From assembly GCA_003224195.1 (NCBI GenBank), contig QHYP01000214.1:1404-15001 (forward strand): DNA of 13,598 bases, given 5' to 3'. The translations under genes were made by a program, and so were the position numbers. Under the pieces are notes generated by a model. It was not told the DNA's origin. It saw nothing but the letters and a program-made list of their open reading frames with translations, and did no database searches. Shown piece by piece: positions 6,654 to 12,864 of the stretch. Position 1 is the first letter of the stretch; the number at the start of each line of letters is the position of its first letter. Source of the DNA: Acidobacteriota bacterium (GTDB lineage: Bacteria; Acidobacteriota; Terriglobia; Acidiferrales; UBA7541).

Positions 6654-8843
6654 ATGACGAAGAATCTTTTCCGGATGATCGGCCTGCTCGGCGCGGCGCT
6701 TATGCTGCCCGTAATTGCACCGCAGCGAGCGGTGGCCGACCAAGATGACCCGCCGGGCCGCGTAGCGCGATTGAGCTACATGCACGGCGAAGTTTCCTTT
6801 CAGCCGGCGGGCACCGACGAATGGGTTTCCGCCGTGGTGAACAGGCCCCTCACAACCGGCGACAAGCTCTGGACCGATAAAGACGCCCGCGGGGAATTGC
6901 ACATCGGATCGGCGGCGATTCGCCTGCGGGGCGAAACCGGTTTTTCCTTTCTCAACTTGAACGACAATATCGCCCAGATTCGCCTGAATGAAGGCAGCAT
7001 CGCCATCCATCTGCGTCATCTGGATGACGACGAGACTTTTGAGATTGACACGCCGAATCTGGCGTTCAATCTGCTTCGTCCGGGCGATTATCGCCTGGAT
7101 GTCAGCGAGGAAGGGGACACCACCGTTGTGACGATCCGCGCGGGGGAAGGCGAAGTGACCGGCGGAGGCCAGGCATTTACGGTCCACTCGGACCAGCGCG
7201 CTGTTTTTTCCGGCACAGACCAGCTTGTTCCCGATATCGACACGATTGCCGGCTACGATGATTTCGATAATTGGTGCCGTAACCGCGATCGCCGCGAAGA
7301 GCGCTCCGAGTCCGCACGTTACGTTTCCCGCGACGTGATTGGCTACGAAGACCTGGACGAGTACGGCTCTTGGCGTCCGGCTCGGGGATATGGCTACGTG
7401 TGGGTCCCGCGCGCGACCGTCGCAGACTGGGCGCCATACCGTTACGGCCACTGGGTATGGGTTTCCCCTTGGGGCTGGACGTGGGTTGATGACGAACCAT
7501 GGGGCTTTGCTCCATTCCACTACGGCCGCTGGGTCTTCGTGACAGGTTCGTGGTGCTGGGTGCCCGGCCCCCGGCCGGTTGTCGGCGTGGCGTACGTGCG
7601 GCCGGTCTATTCGCCGGCGCTGGTCGCCTGGGTCGGCGGCAGGAATTGGGGCGTCGGCCTCGCTGCCGGCGGTGGTCCCACTGTAGGCTGGGTTCCGCTA
7701 GGCCCGCGTGAGGTGTACGTGCCCTCGTATCACGTGAGCCGGACGTACGTGACGAACGTCAACGTGACCAACACGACCGTCAACAACGTCGTCAACCAGA
7801 ACACCAACATAAACAACGTGCATATCAACAACGTTCGTTACGTGAACCAGTCTGTGCCGGGTGCCGTGACGGCGACCTCGCAGAACACGTTCACTTCGGC
7901 CCGCCCCGTGGGACGCGACCTGGTGCATGTGGACGCCAGAGCAGCCGCGTCGGCACAGGTGAGCACGGCGGCAGCGCCTGCTGTCGTTCCAGTGAAAGAA
8001 AGCCTGATCGGCGCGGGGCGGCCCGTGTCCACCGCGCCGCCAGCCATGCTGCATGAACGGCCAGTCGTGGCTCGGACGGCTCCGCCCGCGCCTCAGCCGA
8101 CCTTTGAGAAGCAGCAGCAGGCCATTCAGCAAAACGGCGGGCGGCCCTTGGCGCCCTCACAAATTCAGCGGCTCGAGCCTGCCCGCGCGCAGGTGACCGT
8201 GACCACACCGGTCAAGGTAGTCGCGCCGCAGGTCAAACCAGTCCCAGTGGAAACGGTCGTTCGCGACAAGGGCGGCCGGCCAAATCAGCCGCCGCAGGTG
8301 GGCATGCCGACCAAGCAGGAGGACGCAGGCAAGCCCACGGCAGTGCCTGCACCCCAGAATCAGCCAAATCAGCCGGCTCAGATGAACAGGTCTGGCCAAC
8401 CCACGCCTCAAAACCAGCCGGGCCAGCCGTCAGGGCAGCCTGGTGCGGGGAATCGACCCAATCGCGACGACCGGACGCAGCCGAACAGCGATAACAAGAA
8501 TGTTCAACCCAGCACGCCGAATCCAAAGGATCGGGTCACCACGACAACCGAAACAACCGACCGCCGTCGGCCGAACCCACAAACCGACCGCAGCCGAACA
8601 GCGATAACAAGAATGTTCAATCCAACACGCCGAATCCAAAGGATCGGGTCACCAACCCGGACGTTCGGCCGGATAACCGGAACGATCGGCCCGACAACCG
8701 AAACAACCGACCGCCGTCGGCAGAACCCGCAAACCGTCCGCAGCCGAACAGCGATAACAAGAATGTTCAACCCAACACGCCGAATCCGAGCGACCGACCG
8801 AACAAAGGGAACGACCGTCCGGACATTAAGAATCCGGACGTGA
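6654..8843 (+). CDS. Exported FecR-domain / DUF6600-like protein, paralogue 2, frameshifted in its tail
   Basis: The start is set at ATG 6654: GGGGAG (6643-6648) lies 5 nt upstream and a signal peptide follows at once (hydrophobic 8-23, cleavage at AVA|DQ, residue 28). An in-frame ATG at 6621 would bury this behind 11 charged residues. The layout mirrors paralogue 1: DPPGRVARLSYMHGEVSF FecR-like domain (about 35-190); aromatic core about 230-345 with WAPYRYGHW, PWGWTWVDDEPWGFAPFHY and VRPVYSPALVAW; then a Val/Asn/Thr strip; then a Pro/Gln/Asn-rich tail. As read, it is 729 residues and ends TTVRTLRIRT. After about codon 629 (position 8541), however, the frame is wrong: the peptide PNSDNKNVQ at 8481 recurs at 8594 and 8744 only in the +2 frame. 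The real protein would continue to 9220 and be about 854 residues, close to paralogue 1 (843). Function unknown; probably periplasmic or surface. Confidence 0.85.
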   Translation: MTKNLFRMIGLLGAALMLPVIAPQRAVADQDDPPGRVARLSYMHGEVSFQPAGTDEWVSAVVNRPLTTGDKLWTDKDARGELHIGSAAIRLRGETGFSFLNLNDNIAQIRLNEGSIAIHLRHLDDDETFEIDTPNLAFNLLRPGDYRLDVSEEGDTTVVTIRAGEGEVTGGGQAFTVHSDQRAVFSGTDQLVPDIDTIAGYDDFDNWCRNRDRREERSESARYVSRDVIGYEDLDEYGSWRPARGYGYVWVPRATVADWAPYRYGHWVWVSPWGWTWVDDEPWGFAPFHYGRWVFVTGSWCWVPGPRPVVGVAYVRPVYSPALVAWVGGRNWGVGLAAGGGPTVGWVPLGPREVYVPSYHVSRTYVTNVNVTNTTVNNVVNQNTNINNVHINNVRYVNQSVPGAVTATSQNTFTSARPVGRDLVHVDARAAASAQVSTAAAPAVVPVKESLIGAGRPVSTAPPAMLHERPVVARTAPPAPQPTFEKQQQAIQQNGGRPLAPSQIQRLEPARAQVTVTTPVKVVAPQVKPVPVETVVRDKGGRPNQPPQVGMPTKQEDAGKPTAVPAPQNQPNQPAQMNRSGQPTPQNQPGQPSGQPGAGNRPNRDDRTQPNSDNKNVQPSTPNPKDRVTTTTETTDRRRPNPQTDRSRTAITRMFNPTRRIQRIGSPTRTFGRITGTIGPTTETTDRRRQNPQTVRSRTAITRMFNPTRRIRATDRTKGTTVRTLRIRT
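8477..8787 (+). repeat. Three copies of a 150-nt repeat in paralogue 2, first unit shortened by 37 nt
   Basis: Units start at 8477, 8590 and 8740 with GCAGCCGAACAGCGATAACA. The spacing is 113 then 150 nt. The first 64 nt of units 1 and 2 agree almost base for base, ending in GTCACC (8535-8540 and 8648-8653). Unit 2 then has 39 nt before GACAACCG (8693), while unit 1 has only 2 nt (8541-8542) before the same GACAACCG (8543). The missing 37 nt is not a multiple of three and causes the frameshift. The third copy is conserved to about 8787 and then diverges. Confidence 0.9.
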
Positions 8844-9016
8844 ATCGTCCGGACCGGCCGGCGGAGAGTCCACGGCAGGTCGAACCCAACCGACCAAACG
8901 ACCGACCGAGCAACCGGAACGACCAACCAAACGGAAAGGGCGACCGTCCGGATGGAAATAATCCGAATGCGAATCGTCCGGACCGGCCGGCAGAGAAACC
9001 GCGGCAGGTGGAACCG
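8813..9016 (+). repeat. Second repeat type in the paralogue 2 tail (129-nt period)
   Basis: GACCGTCCGGA at 8813 and again at 8942 starts two related segments encoding DRPD(I/G)(K/N)NP(D/N)(V/A)NRPDRPAE(S/K)PRQVEP. The 129-nt period (43 codons) is in frame and differs from the 150-nt repeat just upstream. Confidence 0.75.
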
Positions 9017-9220
9017 GACCGAAAACCGCAACAGGAGCAACAGCGCCCGCAACAACAGCAGGATCAGCAGCGCCAAAAACCGGACCAAAAGCAGCAGCCC
9101 CAGCCTCAGCAGCAGCCACAGCAGCAGAAGGTGCAGCAGAAAGAAGCAAAGCCGAAGGAAAAAGAAAAAGAGAAAGAGCAAAAGCAAAAGCCGCGTGAGG
9201 ATCATCCTCCAAAACTCTAG
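8840..9220 (+). CDS. Displaced C-terminal tail of FecR-like paralogue 2 (frameshifted remnant)
   Basis: 126 residues if counted from GTG 8840, which overlaps the TGA of the preceding frame (GTGA). The same frame is open upstream to at least 8543 and there encodes the repeat peptides that match the upstream gene, so the GTG is almost certainly not a real start and this is the tail of the 6654 gene. Composition is extreme: Asn/Arg/Asp/Pro repeats (NRPDRPAE(S/K)PRQVEP at two places 43 codons apart), then Gln-rich runs, then a charged KEKEKEKEQKQKPREDHPPKL-like end. No signal peptide or domain of its own is present. A gene caller would list it as an independent hypothetical protein; if it is translated separately that would be through coupling at the overlap. 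Confidence 0.6.
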   Translation: MNRPDRPAESPRQVEPNRPNDRPSNRNDQPNGKGDRPDGNNPNANRPDRPAEKPRQVEPDRKPQQEQQRPQQQQDQQRQKPDQKQQPQPQQQPQQQKVQQKEAKPKEKEKEKEQKQKPREDHPPKL

Positions 9221-9248
9221 CGCGGCACATCACAAACACGGTCCGGCT

Positions 9249-9283
9249 CGGAGCGCCTGTCTCTCGGCAGGCGCTCCGTTTTT
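9249..9283 (+). terminator. Intrinsic terminator after FecR-like paralogue 2
   Basis: A perfect 11-bp GC-rich stem, CGGAGCGCCTG (9249-9259) with CAGGCGCTCCG (9268-9278), has an 8-nt loop TCTCTCGG and is followed directly by TTTTT (9279-9283). It lies 29 nt after the stop at 9220 and separates the FecR-like genes from the F420 operon. Confidence 0.93.
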
Positions 9284-9367
9284 CATAGCGGCATCTTTGG
9301 GGATTTCGTCCGCTGCACCTCGGGAGTGAAATGATTCTTCCTCTCGCGTAGAATCCTCAGTTCGCGC

Positions 9368-10171
9368 ATGCGTGAGCATTCCACTCGCCGGTCTTTCCGG
9401 AAGCGTTTTGGGAACCCCGCCTGGCCTCTCACTCTGTTTCCTTTGCCCGCGTTTCCGGAAATTCGTCGCGGGCAGAATCTTGCAGAAAGCATCCTGGAAG
9501 CAGCGCGCCGCCAGCGCATCGAGTTTGAGGCGGGCGACATCGTGGTCGTGGCGCAAAAGATCATTTCCAAGGCGGAGGGCCGCATAGTGTCGCTTCGCAG
9601 CGTTCGTCCATCGGCAAGAGCGCGCGCGCTCGCGAAAACTCTCAAAAACGATCCGCGGTTCATCGAAGTGGTGTTGCGCGAATCGCGCCGGATCGTTCGC
9701 GCAGGCCCGCGCGTGCTGATCGTCGAGACGCGCCACGGTTTTGTGTGCGCCAACGCGGGAGTGGACCGCTCGAATGTGCCGGGGCGTGATAGTGTGAGTC
9801 TGCTTCCACGCCGGCCGGACGATTCCGCGCGGCGGGTTGCGGAGGCCCTTCGAAAGCGCACGGGAAAGCGCCTCGCGGTCATCATCAGCGACACGTTCGG
9901 GCGTCCCTGGCGGCTGGGGCTGATCAACGTGGCCATTGGCGCGGCAGGCCTCCGCGTGCTCCTCGATTTGCGCGGCTCGCGCGACCGCACGGGCAAGCGC
10001 CTGCATGCTACGATTCTTGCCGTGGCCGATGAGCTGGCCGCCGCTGCCGGCCTGGTCATGGGCAAGGCGGAAGGCGTGCCGGTAGTCATCGTTCGCGGCT
10101 ACCGCTTTCGGCCCGCCCGGGAAGGCGCGGCTCGCATCATCCGGCCCGCAAAAGAAGATCTGTTTCGCTGA
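9368..10171 (+). CDS. cofE: Coenzyme F420:L-glutamate ligase (CofE / FbiB N-terminal type)
   Basis: 267 residues. CofE adds L-glutamate residues to F420-0 using GTP, forming the gamma-linked polyglutamate tail in the cytoplasm. Recognisable family segments are LTLFPLPAFPEIRRGQNL (21-38), GDIVVVAQKIISKAEGR (57-72), HGFVCANAGVDRSNVPG (123-139), SDTFGRPWRLGLINVAIG (174-191), DLRGSRDRTGKRLHAT (200-215) and MGKAEGVPVVIVRG (231-244). The length fits a single-domain CofE; it lacks the C-terminal nitroreductase-like domain of mycobacterial FbiB, so dehydro-F420 reduction would need another enzyme. ATG 9368 has no clear Shine-Dalgarno, and the first 18-19 residues are basic and outside the conserved domain, so the true start could be further in. 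First gene of a cofE-cofG-cofD operon. Confidence 0.93.
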   Translation: MREHSTRRSFRKRFGNPAWPLTLFPLPAFPEIRRGQNLAESILEAARRQRIEFEAGDIVVVAQKIISKAEGRIVSLRSVRPSARARALAKTLKNDPRFIEVVLRESRRIVRAGPRVLIVETRHGFVCANAGVDRSNVPGRDSVSLLPRRPDDSARRVAEALRKRTGKRLAVIISDTFGRPWRLGLINVAIGAAGLRVLLDLRGSRDRTGKRLHATILAVADELAAAAGLVMGKAEGVPVVIVRGYRFRPAREGAARIIRPAKEDLFR

Positions 10172-10196
10172 GAAACCGGCGTCTGGTCAACCGCGA

Positions 10197-11435
10197 ATGG
10201 CGCGAATGGTCTCATCGAGCAAAAACACGAACGGGAAAATGCAAGAGGCGCTCGATCGCGCGACCAAGGGTTTCGGCCTGGATCGCGAAACTGCCTTGCT
10301 GCTGGCCCAACACGCGCCGACCGGCGAGTTGTTGCGCGCGGCAAGCGAAGTCCGCGCGCGAGGGAAGGGCAAAGTCGTCAGCTTCTCGAAAAAGGTGTTC
10401 ATTCCGCTCACGACGCTGTGCCGCGATTACTGCAGTTATTGCACCTTCCGCAAAGATCCGGGCCAGCCCGGCGCGCATTTCATGTCCCCGGAAGAAGCGC
10501 TTGCGCTGGCGGAGGCGGCGCGTCGTGCCGGATGCAAGGAGGCGCTCTTCAGCTTGGGTGACCAGCCGGAGCGCATTTTTCCCGAGGCAAAGGAGTTTCT
10601 CGCGCGGAGGGGCTTCGCGCGCACGCTCGATTACGTGGCGGCGATGAGCGAACTCGTCCTCTCCAAAACCGGGCTGCTCCCGCACGCCAATCCGGGTGTG
10701 ATGGATCGCGCCGCGCTCGAGCGTTTGCGCGAATCGAACGCCAGCGTTGGCTTGATGCTCGAAAACGTGAGCCCGCGCCTGCTGCGCGAGGGCGGGCCGC
10801 ACGAAAAGGCCCCGGACAAGGTTCCCGCACTGCGCCTGCGGACCATCGAAGAGGCCGGGCGGCTCTCGCTGGCCTTCACGACGGGGATCCTGATCGGCAT
10901 CGGCGAAACTACCGCAGAGCGCGTGGATTCGCTCCTGGCAATCCGCGCGCTGCACGAAAAATACGGCCACATTCAGGAAGTCATCGTACAGAATTTCCGC
11001 GCGAAACCCGATATCCCCATGGCGGCGCATCCGGAGCCGTCGCTCGAAGAAATGCTGCGCACGATTGCGGTCGCGCGGCTGATTCTTGGACCCGAGATGA
11101 ACGTGCAAGCGCCGCCGAATCTCAGCTACGACGATTTTCCCCGCCTCCTCGATGCTGGAATCAACGACTGGGGCGGGATTTCGCCGGTCACGCCCGACTT
11201 TATCAATCCCGAAGCCGCCTGGCCGCAGATTGCGCGTTTGCGCCGCGAAACTGAAGCGGGCGGATTTGTGCTGCGCGAGCGTCTTGCGATCTATCCGGAA
11301 TTTCTCGCGCAGCCGCGGTTCCTTTCTGCCGCAGTCCGCCAGCGCGCGGAAGGGCTCGCCGATGGGTCTGGCTTTGCGCGCGAAGACCTATCTGCGGGGG
11401 CGGTCGGCGCGCAGGCTGCAGGTACTGCCGGATGA
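10197..11435 (+). CDS. cofG: FO synthase subunit CofG (7,8-didemethyl-8-hydroxy-5-deazariboflavin synthase), radical SAM
   Basis: 412 residues. CofG works with CofH to join a tyrosine-derived fragment to 5-amino-6-ribitylamino-uracil, giving FO, the deazaflavin core of F420. The radical SAM cluster is C75-x3-C79-x2-C82 in LTTLCRDYCSYCTFRKDP. The segments TGILIGIGETTAERVDSLLA, EVIVQNFRAKPDIPM, VQAPPNLSYDDFPRLLDAG and INDWGGISPVTPDFINPE are characteristic of CofG. Actinobacteria usually carry CofG fused to CofH as FbiC; here it stands alone, and no CofH is present in the window. The start is uncertain: ATG 10197 has no ribosome binding site, and ATG 10206 or 10239 (MQEALDRATKGFGLD) is also possible. 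It begins 25 nt after cofE and ends in an ATGA overlap with cofD, indicating one mRNA. The last 20 residues are Ala/Gly-rich and not conserved. Confidence 0.94.
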   Translation: MARMVSSSKNTNGKMQEALDRATKGFGLDRETALLLAQHAPTGELLRAASEVRARGKGKVVSFSKKVFIPLTTLCRDYCSYCTFRKDPGQPGAHFMSPEEALALAEAARRAGCKEALFSLGDQPERIFPEAKEFLARRGFARTLDYVAAMSELVLSKTGLLPHANPGVMDRAALERLRESNASVGLMLENVSPRLLREGGPHEKAPDKVPALRLRTIEEAGRLSLAFTTGILIGIGETTAERVDSLLAIRALHEKYGHIQEVIVQNFRAKPDIPMAAHPEPSLEEMLRTIAVARLILGPEMNVQAPPNLSYDDFPRLLDAGINDWGGISPVTPDFINPEAAWPQIARLRRETEAGGFVLRERLAIYPEFLAQPRFLSAAVRQRAEGLADGSGFAREDLSAGAVGAQAAGTAG

Positions 11436-12388
11436 AGCCCACGCAGTCGAGGAAGGAGGGCGCGCGCATCGCGGCGCTCGCGGGCGGCGTTGGCGCGTCG
11501 AAGCTGCTCCTCGGCCTCTACCACGAATGCCATCCCAAAAAACTTACGATCATCGCCAACACCGGCGACGACATCGTTCTCCATGGACTAAAAATCTCCC
11601 CCGATCTGGACATCATCACCTACACCCTCGCGGGGATCGTCAACTCCGCGAAAGGCTGGGGATTTCGCGGCGAGACATTTCATGCGCTGAAGCGGCTGAG
11701 CGTCTTCGGCCGCGAGACATGGTTCAACCTGGGCGACCGCGATCTGGCGACGCACATCCACCGGACGGCCTTGCTCGGAGAAGGGAAGACGCTCGCCGAA
11801 GCGGCCGATTCCATCCGGATTGCGCTTGGCGTCAAAGCGCGCATCCTGCCGATGTCGAACCAGCCGGTTCCAACGATCATCGAGACGCGCGAAGGAGCGC
11901 TCCATTTTCAAGAGTATCTCGTGAAGCGTCGCTCCGAGCCCGTCGTGCGCGGCATCCGTTTTGCCGGCGTTGAGTCAGCCGAGCCCGCGCCAGGCGTTCT
12001 CGAGGCAATCCGAGAAGCGGGACGGATTCTGATTTGTCCCAGCAATCCGCTGATCAGCATCGGTCCGATCCTCGCGGTGCCCGGGATTCGCGAAGCGCTG
12101 CGAGCACGCAAGCGCGATGTGCTCGCCGTGTGTCCCATCGTCGGGGGAAAGTCACTGAAAGGCCCGTCCGATCGCATGCTCGCGCAATTGGGCCACGAAG
12201 TTTCCGCGCGCGGCGTTGCTCGGCTCTACGCCGATTTCGCCGGAATTTTCGTTGTCGATCCGGCGGATAAAGCTCAGGTTGCGTCCATCCGTTCCCTGGG
12301 AATGGAAGTTGTCGTGATGCCGACCGTAATGAACACGCTCCCGCAAAAGCGCGCGCTCGCGCGCGCCCTGCTCACCCTCATGCCCTGA
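11432..12388 (+). CDS. cofD: 2-phospho-L-lactate (or phosphoenolpyruvate) transferase CofD / FbiA
   Basis: 318 residues. CofD/FbiA transfers the phospholactyl-type moiety from its GDP- or GPP-linked donor to FO, giving F420-0 or dehydro-F420-0. Family motifs are all present: LAGGVGASKLLLGL (16-29), ANTGDD (42-47), ISPDLDIITYTLAG (55-68), ETWFNLGDRDLATHIHRT (95-112), CPSNPLISIGPILAVPGI (202-219) and CPIVGGKSLKGPSDRM (234-249). The C-terminus is DPAD...VVVMPTVMNT as in family members. The sequence does not settle which donor (lactyl-2- or enolpyruvyl-) is used. ATG 11432 overlaps the cofG stop as ATGA, so translation is probably coupled. The donor-making enzyme CofC/FbiD is not in the window. 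Downstream there are short GC-rich complementary runs (about 12418-12441), but no T-run, so no convincing terminator was found. Confidence 0.95.
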   Translation: MKPTQSRKEGARIAALAGGVGASKLLLGLYHECHPKKLTIIANTGDDIVLHGLKISPDLDIITYTLAGIVNSAKGWGFRGETFHALKRLSVFGRETWFNLGDRDLATHIHRTALLGEGKTLAEAADSIRIALGVKARILPMSNQPVPTIIETREGALHFQEYLVKRRSEPVVRGIRFAGVESAEPAPGVLEAIREAGRILICPSNPLISIGPILAVPGIREALRARKRDVLAVCPIVGGKSLKGPSDRMLAQLGHEVSARGVARLYADFAGIFVVDPADKAQVASIRSLGMEVVVMPTVMNTLPQKRALARALLTLMP

Positions 12389-12447
12389 GCATCGCCGTTG
12401 GCTTGCAATTCCAATTCGCCCGGGAGCATCCCGTGTCGGGCGGGCTC

Positions 12448-12476
12448 TTGACAAAGGAGGCCGACAGTCGGATATT
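12448..12476 (+). promoter_or_regulatory. Sigma70-type promoter of the padR-permease operon
   Basis: A perfect -35 TTGACA (12448-12453), a 17-nt spacer and GATATT (12471-12476, 4 of 6 matches) form a good housekeeping-type promoter. Transcription would start near 12483, about 40 nt before the padR ATG. Confidence 0.75.
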
Positions 12477-12478
12477 TC

Positions 12479-12508
12479 CATAGGTTGTCTATGTAGCCTG
12501 TCTATGTA
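12479..12508 (+). promoter_or_regulatory. Candidate PadR operator (inverted plus direct repeats)
   Basis: CATAG (12479-12483) and CTATG (12489-12493) form a perfect inverted repeat around GTTGT. TGTCTATGTA occurs twice, at 12486-12495 and 12499-12508, a 13-nt direct repeat. The block sits exactly between the -10 box and the ribosome binding site of padR, where a bound repressor would block initiation. PadR proteins often repress their own operon at short dyads, so autoregulation is a reasonable inference. Confidence 0.5.
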
Positions 12509-12521
12509 AGGAGGCGCCCTC

Positions 12522-12851
12522 ATGCCGCGAGAGGAGATCCCGCCGGGAACCCTCGATCTGCTGATTCTCAAAACGCTGGCTCGCGGCGAAGAGATGCACG
12601 GCTACGAGATTGCCCGTTCCATCCAGCGAGTTTCCGAGGACGTGTTGCAAGTCGAGGAAGGCTCGCTCTATCCCGCTCTCCAGAGGATGTTGATCAAAGG
12701 CTGGGTGAAAGCGGAATGGGGCGCCACGGCGGAGAATCGCCGCGCGCGCTATTACCGCCTCACCGCGGCGGGCCGCAAGCGGCTCGAAGCCGGAGTTTCG
12801 CAGTTCCGAAGAGTTGTCCAGGCTATTACCCGAGTGATCCAGACAGCCTAA
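12522..12851 (+). CDS. PadR family transcriptional regulator
   Basis: 109 residues, a typical length for the short PadR class. The N-terminal winged helix-turn-helix is clear: PPGTLDLLILKTLARGEEMHGYEIARSI covers the first helices, EEGSLYPALQRMLIKGWV the recognition helix and wing start, and ENRRARYYRLTAAGRKRLEAG the beta wing and linker. A short C-terminal helix for dimerisation follows. ATG 12522 is preceded by AAGGAGG (12508-12514), a very strong ribosome binding site. It has its own promoter and lies 13 nt upstream of an orphan ABC-type permease, the usual pairing in Acidobacteriota and related phyla. It probably represses its own operon and may respond to a small phenolic or toxic ligand; the ligand cannot be read from the sequence. 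Confidence 0.95.
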   Translation: MPREEIPPGTLDLLILKTLARGEEMHGYEIARSIQRVSEDVLQVEEGSLYPALQRMLIKGWVKAEWGATAENRRARYYRLTAAGRKRLEAGVSQFRRVVQAITRVIQTA

Positions 12852-12856
12852 AGGAG
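12851..12856 (+). promoter_or_regulatory. Ribosome binding site of the permease, overlapping the padR stop
   Basis: AAGGAG starts at the last base of the padR TAA (12849-12851) and lies 8 nt before ATG 12865. The ribosome finishing padR would cover this site, suggesting coupled translation. Confidence 0.7.
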
Positions 12857-12864
12857 TGAGTGTC

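Noticed and set aside
8530..8560. Programmed ribosomal frameshifting to join the two frames of paralogue 2
   Set aside because: No X-XXY-YYZ slippery heptamer at the shift point and no stem-loop just after it; the comparison with the neighbouring repeat explains the shift as a 37-nt loss.
8504..9205. Minus-strand frame with a very hydrophobic Leu/Phe-rich start resembling membrane helices
   Set aside because: The hydrophobicity is the complement of the CAG/AAG-rich Gln/Lys/Glu tail on the plus strand; no real protein features.
10212..11108. 298-residue minus-strand frame opposite cofG
   Set aside because: A complement shadow of a strongly conserved radical SAM gene with no domain of its own.
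12418..12441. GCCCG/CGGGC complementary runs after cofD as a terminator
   Set aside because: Several short arms can pair in competing ways, but no T-run follows and the region runs straight into the padR -35 box; too weak to list.
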